Made by a program: the position numbers and the translations under genes. Under the pieces are notes generated by a model. It was not told the DNA's origin. It saw only the letters and a list, made by a program, of their open reading frames with translations, and did no database searches. DNA of 64,000 nt, from the NCBI GenBank assembly GCA_963565915.1, contig OY751496.1, positions 1,612,001 through 1,676,000 on the forward strand. Reading direction: 5' to 3'. Shown piece by piece: positions 35,201 through 44,639 of this stretch. Origin of the DNA: Entoloma clypeatum (taxonomy: Eukaryota > Basidiomycota > Agaricomycetes > Agaricales > Entolomataceae). The first letter of the stretch is position 1. Each line of letters opens with the position of its first letter.

Positions 35201-36150
35201 ACGGACTACCGGAGGCCATTGTCTCCGACCGAGGACCACAGTTTGTTGCCAAGTTCACGCGCGAACTATACAGGCTGCTTAACATTAAGGTTGCTGCCTC
35301 GACAGCCTACCATCCGCAGTCGGATGGACAGACGGAGCGGGTCAATCAAGGATTGGAACAATATCTTCGCCTATTCGTCAATGAACGTCAAGACGATTGG
35401 GACGAATGGCTTCCGATGGCTGAATTTGCATACAACAACCATGTTCACGCATCGACACGTCAAACTCTGTTCTACATTGACACCGGCCGCCATCCGCGCA
35501 TGGGATTCGAACCTCGCAAGAAGCGGACGGAGATCGAGGCGGTAGCGGATTTCAGCCAGCGGATGAAGTCCGCTCTAGAGGAGGCTCGCGCAGCACTGAC
35601 AAAGGCAAAAGATGACATGGCGCGATACTACAACCAGCATCGGAGCACCACTCCGACATTCCGCCCGGGGGACAAGGTCTTTTTAGACTCATCAGACCTC
35701 AAAACCACCCGACCCACAAAAAAGCTTGCACATCGATATGTAGGCCCTTTCCCAGTGGTCCGACCTGTCGGAACACATGCCTATGAACTTCGCCTTCCCC
35801 CTTCCATGTCCCGCGTTCACCCAGTATTCCATGTCGTCAAACTTTCACTAGTTCCCGATGGCCCTTTCCGACGCCAAGTCCGCTCTCCTCCGCCTCCGAC
35901 GGTAGTTGGAGAAGAATTAGAGTACGATGTTGAAAACCTCTTGGACAGCCGACTGCATCGAGGCAAGCTTCAATTCTTGGTCAAATGGAAGGGATATGGC
36001 TACGAAGAGAATTCCTGGGAAGCAGAAGACAATGTCCATGCTCCGCGCCTAGTCCGCGACTTCTACCGACGTCATCCGGGAGCTCCGCGGCGGATCGCCG
36101 CCGCGATATTCGACTCGTTTTGCCTGACACGTCGAGACGCCGTGCCTTGA
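32245..36150 (+). CDS. Gypsy-2 pol: protease, RT, RNase H, integrase, chromodomain
   Basis: 1301 open codons. Protease LLDSGATGSF at residue about 90, reverse transcriptase core with SPMASPVFYIKKKDGSLR and YLDDILIF (about 494), RNase H (IEADSSDFATGA, WTDHKNLEYF), H2C2 finger (H-x-TPVAGHPGRWKT ... C-x2-C), integrase D/D/E (SVDFITELP, SDRGPQFVAKF, YHPQSDGQTERVNQ), GPY module and C-terminal chromodomain (YDVENLLDSRLHRGKLQFLVKWKGYGYEENSWE). The order RT-RNaseH-IN-chromodomain marks a chromovirus. The frame begins with GTG overlapping the gag stop; the first ATG is 32296. No canonical -1 slippery heptamer is seen at the overlap, so the mode of expression is open. Confidence 0.95.
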   Translation: MNSAPSLSAKNRYAALFMEQYDPIPSISKPANDAIVAPNSANPIRLRLSKWERWLPKQYVLASAHSDNSIELDIVLETTDTKDTLSQKALLDSGATGSFIERTLVEKHRLSTRKLQRAIPVYNIDGTPNEAGAITEVLDVVLRYRDHSERTQLAVTSLGKQEIVLGFTWLKEHNPEVDWTSGEVKMSRCPARCRTCHQEAAQERKERKFEQVRIRACRMGSTPTSGLEEEAPCGPWVEDVTEGEEAEELADNEEEEDEFEEGDRLFVGTVPAEVEFIRASSNISQRLSEAFLSNQKPKSFRDSVPDHLFDFEDVFSKTSFDTLPEERTWDHAIELVPDASPAGCKVYPLAPNEQKELDVFLEENLATGRIRPSKSPMASPVFYIKKKDGSLRLVQDYRSLNSKTIKNKYPLPLISELINKLQRAQYFTKLDIRWGYNNVRIKPGDEWKAAFRTNRGLYEPLVMFFGLTNSPSTFQTMMNEIFQDLITEGVVCVYLDDILIFTETLAEHRRVTRIVLERLCEHKLYLKPEKCEFEQTRIEYLGLIIEQGHVEMDPVKVAGVAEWPAPTNVREVQSFLGFTNFYRRFIEGFSDIARPLFELMKKGHLWSWKEGEVSAFAELKRRITSAPILVLADHGKKWRIEADSSDFATGAVLSQPTEDGKWHPVAFYSKSLSPVERNYEIYNKEMLAVVRALEEWRHFLEGAEKTVEIWTDHKNLEYFMTAQKLNRRQARWSLYLARFDFKMHHRPGKSMGKSDALSRRADHGDGSWDNKNIILLRPELFAVRAMRGVTVQGEEHDVLRQVRQGIREGLLEDNVAEVVKSLPTVGAGSVRSAEWRQAEGLLYFRDRIYVPNNPQLRHWILTQHHDTPVAGHPGRWKTLELVSRNYWWPHMSRLIGQYCKTCDPCLRTKVRCTPPSGELNPLPVPTERWQVTSVDFITELPEAHGYDAIMVVVDSVGKRGHFIPMHSDISALGTARSYVQNVWKLHGLPEAIVSDRGPQFVAKFTRELYRLLNIKVAASTAYHPQSDGQTERVNQGLEQYLRLFVNERQDDWDEWLPMAEFAYNNHVHASTRQTLFYIDTGRHPRMGFEPRKKRTEIEAVADFSQRMKSALEEARAALTKAKDDMARYYNQHRSTTPTFRPGDKVFLDSSDLKTTRPTKKLAHRYVGPFPVVRPVGTHAYELRLPPSMSRVHPVFHVVKLSLVPDGPFRRQVRSPPPPTVVGEELEYDVENLLDSRLHRGKLQFLVKWKGYGYEENSWEAEDNVHAPRLVRDFYRRHPGAPRRIAAAIFDSFCLTRRDAVP

Positions 36151-36161
36151 AGGGGGGGTGA
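36151..36161 (+). other. Gypsy-2 polypurine tract
   Basis: AGGGGGGGTGA sits directly between the pol stop and the 3' LTR start at 36162. Confidence 0.75.
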
Positions 36162-36595
36162 TGTAAGGGCAACCACTTTCACTTTTCACTTTTCCTTTAC
36201 TTTCCTCCTTTCCTTTCTATTCCACCATCTCCAACATCCTCCGATCGTATCCGCTGTCTCCGACATCTTATCCGCCTCTCCGCATCCGACGACTCCGCCC
36301 CCATCCGCTACTCTGCACGTCGGATCGCAGGTACTATCATTCATCTTGTTTCCATTCATCCTTCATCGCTACTCCCGATCATTGCTCATCATTCATGCGT
36401 CTCGTTTTATCTCTTATTTCATATCTCATTTTACTATTTATCGCAGCTAGCTTGCAGGGGAATCCTTAGAACTTTCTCTTTGGATCTCCCTTGCAAGGTA
36501 TGTGTTGTATTACTTATTAGACTGCTCAATCTAAACTTCGGATCTCCCTTGCAAGTATCTGAGTTTGAGTCTTGGATCGTAAGGTCGCCCTTACA
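36162..36595 (+). repeat. Gypsy-2 3' LTR
   Basis: 434 bp with the same ends as the 5' LTR; followed by GAAGA, the target duplication inside the gypsy-3 pol frame. Confidence 0.95.
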
Positions 36596-39500
36596 GAAGA
36601 AATCTGACGAGCTCTTGGCATCAAAAGACAAGAAACCCATTGCAATTGCTGCATGGATGAAAGAAAAACCCGAACAAAAGATCTATGCAACAATAGAAGA
36701 AATTGATGATGAAGAGACCCTTAAACCAGAAAAGGAGGCTCTACCGGCAAATGGACCTATCTTGAAAAAGATAGATGAAGGATCAGACAATGACCTCGAC
36801 CTATTCAGGACATATGTCACAATGGACAGACCCATTGAGGATATTTGGATCCAAGCCAAAACCTTGATCTTCCAGAAACTCTCACACAATACGGACACCA
36901 CGGACAAACCAAAGAAAGAACTACCAGAACGATACAATCAGTATCATTCTGTTTTCGAGAAAACGGCATCTGAGAGATTACCGGAACACAAACCATGGGA
37001 CCACGCAATTGACTTGAAACCAGACTTCACCCCGAAAGACTGTAAGGTTTATCCTTTGTCACCAGAAGAACAAACAAAATTGGATGAATTCCTTGATGAG
37101 AACCTTCGAAAAGGGTACATCAGACCCTCGAAATCACCAATGGCATCACCCTTTTTCTTCGTGGCTAAAAAGGACTCAGATAAACTCAGACCATGTCAGG
37201 ACTATTGGCGACTGAACGAAGGAACGGTAAAGAATGTGTATCTGTTACCCCTGGTCGGAGATTTACTGGACAAACTGAAAGGAGCAAAGGTCTTTACTAA
37301 ACTGGACATGCGTTGGGGGTACAACAACATACGGATCAAACCTGGCGATGAATGGAAGGCTGCATTCAAAACCAATTGAGGGTTGTACGAACCCTTGGTT
37401 GCCTTCTTTGGACTGGCAGGCATGCCACCCACCTTCCAGGCAATGATGAACAAAATCTTCAAAGAAGAACTTGAAGAAGGATGGTTGCTCATTTATTCGG
37501 ATGACATCTTCATATTCTCAGTCAATGATGAAGACGACACTGAATGGACACTCCGCATACTCAGAAAGATGATAGAGAATGACCTCTATCTCAACCTGGA
37601 AAAATGCGAATTTGGAGTCAGGCAATGCGAATACCTCGGACTCATTATCAAAGAAAACAAAATTGCAATGGACCCCATTAAGTTATTGGGAATAGTGAAA
37701 TGGCCAGAACCCATGACTGTGAAACAGGTCAGATCCTTCCTTGGATTTGGAAACTTCTATCAAAGGTTTATCGGACACTACTCGGACATTGCCAAACCCC
37801 TGAATGATCTGACCAAAAAGGATCAGGAATGGGAATGGAATGAGGACTGCCAAACGGCATTTGACACGTTAAAGGACAAATTCGCGGAATCACCGGTATT
37901 GTTAATGCCAAACACTGACAAACCGTTCATCATAGAATCTGATGCATCCAAATGGGCGACAGGAGCAGTACTGCGCCAGCAAGATGTAAATGGAGACTGG
38001 CACCCCTGTGGATATATATCGCACTCGTTCTCTGCAGCAGAACGGAACTATGAGATCTATGATCGGGAACTCTTGGGAATTATCCGATCACTGGAAACCT
38101 GGAGGCATTACCTCCTTGGATCACCATTTCCAACGGTTGTTCTATCAGATCACAAGAACCTGACATATTACCAGGAACCCCAGAAATTGAACAGATGGCA
38201 AGCACGGTGGAGATTGTATCTCTCCGAGTTTGAACTCAAACTAGTACACACCCCAGGATCAAAGATGATCCAGTCTGATGCCTTGTCAAGGCGACCGGAC
38301 CATATACCTGAAGAAGATACAGACAACAAAGACATTATTGTCTTACCAGATGACATCTTCATCAAGACAGTGGACCTTGAGCTACAAGGAGATATTCTAA
38401 AAGCAACTGAGAAAGATGAGCTCTTCTCAAAAGCCATCACCGCCCTAAAAGAATCAGGAACCCCAATGATTAAATCCCATTTATCAGAATGGAGAACAGA
38501 AGACAGGATATTATTCTTCTGTGACAGATGTTACATACTGCCAGATGAGACTCTGCGCCAGGAAATAACGAAACAATATCACGACTCCCTACCAAGTGGA
38601 CATCCAGGACATCTAAAAACCTTGGAATTGGTTAGGGAAAACTATTGGTGGCCAGGAATGTATGTGTTTATCAAGAATTATATTGGAGGATATGCAACCT
38701 GCCAACAAATGAAAGTCAACACACACCCCACAAACCCTGGATTGATGCCGATCAAGGCACAGAAGGACACCAGACCATTCTCCCAGACAATGATCGACTT
38801 CATCATGGACCTGCCTGAGAGCAACGGATTTGACAGTATCATGGTCATAGTAGACCATGGTTCTACAAAGGGGGTAATTTCCATCCCTTGTACCAAAACC
38901 ACTGATGTGACCCTCACCACCAAACTTTATTTGGACCACGTGTACTGAAGATTCGGACTCCCAGACTCTATTCTGTCTGACAGAGGGCCACAATTTGCTT
39001 CTCAGGTCTTCAGAGAACTAGGACGACTCCTAGGGATCAAACTGATGATGAGCATGGCTTATCACCCCCAAACCAATGGAGAAACGGAACGTGCAAATCA
39101 GGAACTTGAGATCTATTTCTGGATGTTCTGTTCAAACAATCCTGAAACATGGCATGATCACAACTCAACAATGGAGTTCTGTCACAATCAGAGGACCCAC
39201 TCCACAACAAAATGATCCCCATTCTATCTAATGATGGGATATGAACCGAGAGATATACCATTGGCGTTTGACAAGACAAACGTGCCAAGCGTAGAGAAAC
39301 GGCTCAAGGAGCTAAAACAAGCAAGAGATGAAGCGCTGGCAGCACATGAACTGGCCTGTCAGATGATGACGGAAAGATCAACACGAGGCTTCACTCTGTT
39401 TGGAAAAGGAGAACAGGTATGGCTAGAAGGAAAGAACCTCCGAATCGGATACCCTTCCAGAAAGCTAGCACCCAAAAGAGAAGGACCCTTCACCGTTTCC

Positions 39501-39823
39501 GAGGTACTCGGGCCCCTGACATACAAGCTGAAACTTGCAGAACAATGGAAGATCCACCCCGTTTTCCATGCCTCCTTGTTGACACCTTATCGGGAAAATG
39601 ACACACATGGACCAAACTTCCACAACCCACCTCCTGATCTGATTGAAGGAGAACACGAGTACGAAGTGGAAGCGATCCTTACCCATAAGTGACAGGGCAG
39701 AGGGTACAAGTATTTGGTCAAGTGGATGGAATATCCATCAAGCGATAACACGTGGGAACCCGAATCCAATTTAAAAAGAGCTCAAGAGACGCTGGGTCTT
39801 TACAAACAAACCCACCACCTTTG
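36596..39823 (+). pseudogene. Gypsy-3 pol, main part (RT to chromodomain)
   Basis: The frame resumes with [20 protein letters not shown] and contains reverse transcriptase ([19 protein letters not shown]; the catalytic motif reads YSDDIFIF), RNase H (IESDASKWATGA, SDHKNLTYY), H2C2 finger in which expected residues are altered (HDSLPSGHPGHLKT ... YATCQQMK), integrase ([33 protein letters not shown]) and chromodomain (YEVEAILTHK ... YKYLVKWMEYPSSDNTWEPESNL). TGA codons stand at 37377, 38946, 39213 and 39690. At the first, gypsy-2 has Arg (TNRGLYEPLV), which supports a CGA origin. Confidence 0.9.
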
Positions 39824-39852
39824 AATGAAAACCACCCACATCTTTCATCACC

Positions 39853-40767
39853 ATGTCCAACCTCCATATCACCTTCCCCGAAGAAGTACGCTTCAACACC
39901 GACAGACATACCAGACAATCCCAACTCTTAAACCTATTCACCAACCCCGAAGACGAAAACAATGTCCTCAGATGACTTGAAGACAAAACAGACCAGTTCC
40001 TGGTCAATGCGTTATATGGGCTCATCGCTATCTGGGAGTACCATTATAACACCTCCACTTCTATCGCCCACCTCATTGACAATCACGCCGACCTCCTGGT
40101 AGATAGAGGAGTCTACCGACATTTTGAAAGACTGTTCCCCACATGCTCCAACTACCCCGACCTCGCGCTCATAAATCCCGCCCTGAGATCTCCCACCCCA
40201 GTGGTCCCCATCCCTGAACCCACCCCTGAATCCACCCCTGTCCCTGACCCAGTTCCCCTTGTCATCAGAAACCCCGACCCCCCAAGTACCCCTTCCCCTG
40301 CTGAATTCATGTCGCCCTTAACCAGCGACCAAAGCCTTTCCAGCGTCAAGACTGACATGAAAGGAAAGAAACCGTCCTATGGAGTTGCTAAGCACTCCAG
40401 AAGAAAAACTGTATGCACAATCATGTCTGTCCCACTCGGGCATGGTTCCTCATATCAAATCCCCATCAACCTCACCGACAAGCCCGACTGTGTTGGTTAT
40501 GAGATTGACACACATGGGCGCGCTCACTCTCCGAGCGGACCTTGACACCGTCCTGCAGGATGGCCACACATTGACAAAGGACGCCGATGTGGTATCTGTG
40601 GAGCTGTAGGACACATTGAGTGTCAATGTGCACTCTTTTTGTGTGAGAAATGCGAGAAGAAGGCACCAGGACATTACGAGTATGAATGTCTTGGCTCAGG
40701 CTATGCAGAGCTCAAAGGCGAGCCATACGAATTTGACGATGATGCCATGCACAACATGGCAACTTGA
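39853..40767 (+). pseudogene. Gypsy-3 ORF3: accessory protein with C-terminal zinc-ribbon-like Cys cluster
   Basis: A single reading frame of 305 codons from ATG 39853, with TGA at 39973-39975 and 40543-40545, lies between pol and the 3' LTR in the sense orientation. The N-terminal 110 residues look globular (FLVNALYGLIAIWEYHYN, VYRHFERLFPTC), then comes a Pro-rich linker of repeated PxP units, then basic KGKKPS. The last 60 codons contain CGICGAVGHIECQCALFLCEKCEKK followed by APGHYEYEC, a Cys/His cluster reminiscent of a zinc knuckle joined to a zinc ribbon. I recognise no enzyme. It may be a nucleic-acid-binding accessory protein of this element family. Confidence 0.65.
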
Positions 40768-40808
40768 AAACATTGAAGCCAGTGACTTCAAGCATAGACG
40801 GGGGGTAA

Positions 40809-41361
40809 TGTTACACTTTTTCACCCTCTTCCTATGTGCCCTCACACAACCCCTCAACCCTCAATCCTTATCAAACCCTGTTTCACTTGACTCTGATGAC
40901 CCTGGGACACGTGTCCCCTCTATCAGCGCTATGACTCATACTGACTTGGACTATTCCCCTTTTAGATACATTTTCACTTATTATCTCTGACTCATGGCCT
41001 TGAGGCCTTATCTCTGACTCCTATGCCACAGCCCCCTTGAAACATCTAACTAACCAATGGCCTATTTAGCTCCTGTGCAGCACCTACTTATTTATAGCCA
41101 TAGGATAATGTATATAAGACCTGTAACCTTAGAGTAGAGGTCCTTAGCTTGACCTAGGCAATCAACGCTTACTTGTCTTATCTGAAATGCTCTCAAACTA
41201 AGTGCCTTGCGAGGACTTAGCTCTGCTACATCGAACCGAGTCATCCTCTTGAGGAGCTCATTGATAGACCAAGTCGACCTATTGAGGGACTTGTTGTGGA
41301 ACCAGTTCGAACCCACTCGATCCGATCCTTGGACTTGCTGTTGTAGGCTATTGCCATAACA
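40809..41361 (+). repeat. Gypsy-3 3' LTR
   Basis: Starts TGTTACACTTTTTCACC directly after a purine tract (GACGGGGGGTAA) and ends TATTGCCATAACA. It carries the TATA box and the AGCTTGACCT block like the 5' LTR. Confidence 0.88.
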
Positions 41362-41505
41362 CACCTCACAAGGTTAGTAGTATGGTTCCCCCTCTATCAT
41401 AGATACATGATCTGTAGCGTGTAGTATAGAGTACTACTGGACTGTCCAACGACCCATCCACTGTGATCACCTCCAGTGTTGATGAGATCGTATGCTGTTC
41501 CAACA
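41362..41505 (+). repeat. Copia-2 3' LTR, truncated
   Basis: 144 bp matching the last 144 bp of the copia-2 5' LTR (17095-17238) with a few transitions; ends GCTGTTCCAACA, followed by the TSD AACAC. Confidence 0.9.
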
Positions 41506-41600
41506 AACACTGACCAGGACAGAAAACCAGTCAAGAGACACACCCTGGCCCAACCCAGAAATGTCAATTCCAATGGCGAGGATGAGGAGGAAGTTGACGG

Positions 41601-44552
41601 CAAGGGGGTGTCGGAACGCGATCCCGGCAACACACGTGGGTGGGGGGGGGGGGGTCCTCGGGGGTGAAAAAAAAAAGTCCGACCCCCCGATTAATTAACC
41701 GAAAACGGCAGTCAGGATGCCCAGTCGGGACCGCCGAATGAGCCCGATGCAAAGACGCTAGTTGCGGATCCTTACAAGACCTTGACCAACGTCTGACAGG
41801 TGACGACAGTAGAGTAGGATGAGAACCAGACAAAAATGAACATATTTTGAACTCCTCATTGTGCTCGACGTTATAGACAATGGTGAAAAGCAAGAACAAG
41901 GAGTAAGACGAAAAAGATCTCAAAAATCGATATCTAACTCTTGGACAGTAGTAATGGTCAGCAATTCGTTCATGGAAGCACGCTAGAGTGCCCGGACTGT
42001 AAAACAATCGTGAATGTTGGAACAGGCGGCTATGCCAACCTCGACGCACACCAGACATCGTCAAAATGCAAGCAAAAGGCCAGCGGATGGAAGTGCGCAA
42101 ATCTCGGTCAAGCCTCTATCCGTAATTTCTTGAAGCCGAAAGTGCCAGTCAATCAATCGATGACTTGTGCTCCCCCGTTGGTCGACGCGCCGAGCACTGC
42201 CGGAAGAACGTCCAAAGCGGACGAGAGAAGGAACACGAGTCCCCAGGCAGAGGTCTGTCCAGAAGGCATGAGGCTGATTCAAGACCTTGAGCACGCAGCT
42301 GGACGAATCCCGGACGACGTACCAATTGCGACTCCAACACACCGTCTAAGCATGTTCGCGACAGACCCCCACACCTGTATCTCGCAGCAGGAGGAGGATG
42401 AGGACGATTGGATGACTTTGAACTCGATGTTCAAGTCCTCGTTTGGATGGGGCATGGCAGAGATGGAGGACACGGTTTCGCAGATGCTGAATCGTGGAAA
42501 GTTCGGGCTGGATGGCTTCATCAACGTCTTGAGGTTTTTCGTTGTTGAGAGGGGCTTAAAGGGAGTTTTGTTTGAAATGAAGATTCAGGCACTAGTCAGG
42601 GAGGTGGACAAACGGTGAGAATATCAATCGTTTCAATCCGAATTCGTTACTCACATTGAGCGGTAGTTATCCTATACAACCCCCTGCCCTGAAATCACAA
42701 GCTGCGGGTGGGATGTTGGACATCATTGATGTGGACAGCCCGGGGGACATGACAGGCGAGCCTGTAGGATCGAGTAGACGAGTTAGAGGCGAGTCGAGGA
42801 GTGAAGAACACACCGCAACTGTTGGAACCTCATACAGATGGCCATGCGAGGGCACCCTCATCCATTTTCCAGAGGGGAAGTACCCACATACCTCGTACCC
42901 ATTCGGCATACACCGCGAGTATGCCGTACCCTGGAATTATTGATCCATCGACGACACTTTCTATATTCTGGCCAAGTCTTGTCAGAAATACACCCAGATG
43001 GAAGGAGCGCCATGCAAGGAATGCCTCCGACTCACCTCGAGTCAGCTGTACCAGGGTATCATGAGCCGAATCGAGCATGGAGCTCATGAGAGTCTTCCGC
43101 TTGCGTATCATGGAGTGGGAGGACTGATTGAAGTCGTACGTCGAAAGAAGGATCAAATCGCTGAACTTCGTCTGTCAAAATTCAACGACGGTCAGAAGCT
43201 TCTCGTGCGGACAAGGGCGATGGAGGACCACAAACAGTTTATCGTGGCAATTGCAAGTGGAAGAGTGGAACGAGTTGCTGCGCTAGTACAGGCGGCTTTG
43301 AAGAATCGTGCCGGAATCAAAGTGCTCATCCAGCAGTACGAGCGCGCAGCGGTGAAGCTGTATCGGCCAAAGGGGTACACGGACGATGACATCCAACGTG
43401 CAATTGTCCTCCTTCGCTTGGGTGGTGCACGTGTCGCTGAATTTGCTCACCTATCACTGTCCCTGCCAAGCCTCACGACCATCAGACGAAATGTCGTGCT
43501 GCGCGCCTTGATCGTCTCTCCGTCCTATCCAGAGGTTGCAGAACAACGAAAGAAACCACTTCCTATCTCAGAGGCACACCGTTCACGAATTGTGGTTCGG
43601 TGAGTCTCGTCTTGGTCTCATCATTTCCTTGTGTTTCGACTCGGAAAATTTAACATGCTCTGCATGTAGTCATTCGGCGCCAAGTTCCTCAACACATGTG
43701 GGCGAAAATCCAGGGGCAGGTGATAGTGGCTGCAACGAGGAACCTGCGGATGATATTTCTGAGCGTTCGGACGATGATGATGTGAGCGTACAGAATGAGT
43801 CCGAGTCGGTGGATGAGCAGGGAGTGGATGATGAGCTGGATGACGAGCCATATGTTCTCAAAATGAGTAGTAAGTCTGAGTCCTCTTGGTTTTCCATGAT
43901 CTGTGAACATTCTTGTTACAGCAAACCCACAGTCCCCACCCGTGACGTCTCCAGCTGCAGCGCCAGCCACTGCACCACCCGCGATCATCCCTGGTCCAGC
44001 CCTAGCAGCCCCTACGACCTCCCGGCCCCTGCCGCCGAGTGGAGCTGCTACTGATATGCGGACACGGCCGAGTCGAACAAGAAAAGTTCACTTACTCAAC
44101 CTGAACACTTGTATTTGCGGGGTCACCATCACCGATGCCGAAATTCAAGAGGGCCGAAACACTATGCAATGCCGAGTGCAAGGATGTGAAACAGTCTGGG
44201 TAAGTTCCCTCTTGTCTTGCTCATCCAGGACTCGCAACGATCCTCATAATTGATTTTAGTATCATCAAAGTTGTATGCAGTATACATTTACTCCGAAGCA
44301 GTGGAGCTGTGATAGCTGCAAGGCAGATTCTGGTCGAAAACGTCGATAGGTACCTGCATGCTGACGTCCTCGTTCATTTGTAATTTTGTGAGAGGTTTAT
44401 TGTTTTGATCTTATGTTTTTCATAGAAATATATATGTTTGTGGGTATAACATACTATATTAGGAAGGAGGGGGTGGGGGGGGGGGGGGTCTCGCGAGGCC
44501 GAAAAAAAAAGTCCGACGTGTGTTGCTGCAGTCGCGTTCCGACACCCCCTTG
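41601..44552 (+). mobile_element. 2.95-kb TIR transposon with zinc-finger gene, TSD GTTGACGG
   Basis: The left end CAAGGGGGTGTCGGAACGCG is the inverse of the right end at 44533-44552; the TIR continues imperfectly to about 36 bp (ACACACG). GTTGACGG stands at 41593-41600 and 44553-44560, and copy A shows the uninterrupted target, so boundaries are firm. An 8-bp TSD fits hAT, P or Zisupton/KDZ-like families; I cannot choose between them. Inside both TIRs is a block of a G run, then TC-TCG-GG, then an A run and GTCCGAC, in the same orientation at both ends (41636-41688 and 44471-44516). Confidence 0.88.
41941..44349 (+). pseudogene. Spliced zinc-finger gene of the TIR element (N-terminal Cys/His finger, C-terminal PHD-like finger)
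   Basis: Open segments 41941-42614, about 42667-43600, 43670-43871, 43921-44199 and 44260-44349 join through GT-AG introns. The N-terminus has a BED/C2H2-like finger (C-x2-C-x8-GGYANLDAH-x6-C). The middle has conserved-looking HTSYPF and a helical region (LAYHGVGGLIEVVRRKKDQ ... VAIASGRVERV). After an acidic and a Pro/Ala-rich linker, a PHD-like finger follows (C-x-C, C-x4-C, H-x2-C, C-x2-C; NTCICG ... GCETVWYHQSC ... WSCDSC) and a basic end. TGA at 42942-42944 interrupts it and no ATG is in frame at the start. It resembles, from memory, an expanded Agaricomycete family whose longer members have a further central domain; here that core seems deleted. Function unknown. Confidence 0.65.
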
Positions 44553-44639
44553 GTTGACGGTGATGATGGTGATGATGATGTCACTTAGTTATTGCCAACT
44601 GCGGATGGTCCCGACAGTGATGTGACCACATCGCAATTC

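Larger units (their letters stand above)
30493..36595 (+). mobile_element. Gypsy-2: intact chromoviral Ty3/gypsy element, TSD GAAGA
   Basis: 434-bp LTRs (30493-30926, 36162-36595) are flanked by GAAGA at 30488-30492 and 36596-36600. Gag (414 codons) and pol (1301 codons) are uninterrupted, and the polypurine tract (36151-36161) and a candidate primer site are in place. I counted about five LTR differences, all transitions, mostly at CpG. It is the most recent layer of the nest and possibly mobile. Confidence 0.95.
28258..41361 (+). mobile_element. Gypsy-3: chromoviral Ty3/gypsy element, split by gypsy-2, no TSD
   Basis: LTRs at 28258-28811 and 40809-41361 bracket gag, pol and an extra ORF3. 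The pol frame is split by gypsy-2 at 30492/36596 and resumes in register. The flanks are GGCTT on the left and CACCT on the right, so there is no TSD, and the copia-2 sequence expected between them is missing. This indicates deletion or LTR recombination at the left side. Six TGA codons and one frameshift show it is dead. Confidence 0.9.
16936..41505 (+). mobile_element. Copia-2: Ty1/copia element split by two gypsy insertions, TSD AACAC
   Basis: The 5' LTR starts at 16936 and the last LTR base is at 41505. AACAC stands at 16931-16935 and 41506-41510, and copy B sequence is continuous across the two. Own sequence is 16936-21884, 27277-28257 and 41362-41505. Gypsy-1 lies in the reverse transcriptase and gypsy-3 after the RNase H. 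The end of the coding region plus the first 159 bp of the 3' LTR are missing at the gypsy-3 junction. At least six in-frame TGA codons and one frameshift make it a pseudo-element, clearly older than copia-1. Confidence 0.92.

Noticed and set aside
39853..40767. Envelope gene of gypsy-3
   Set aside because: No signal peptide, membrane segment or fusion-type region is visible; the Cys cluster suggests nucleic-acid binding instead.
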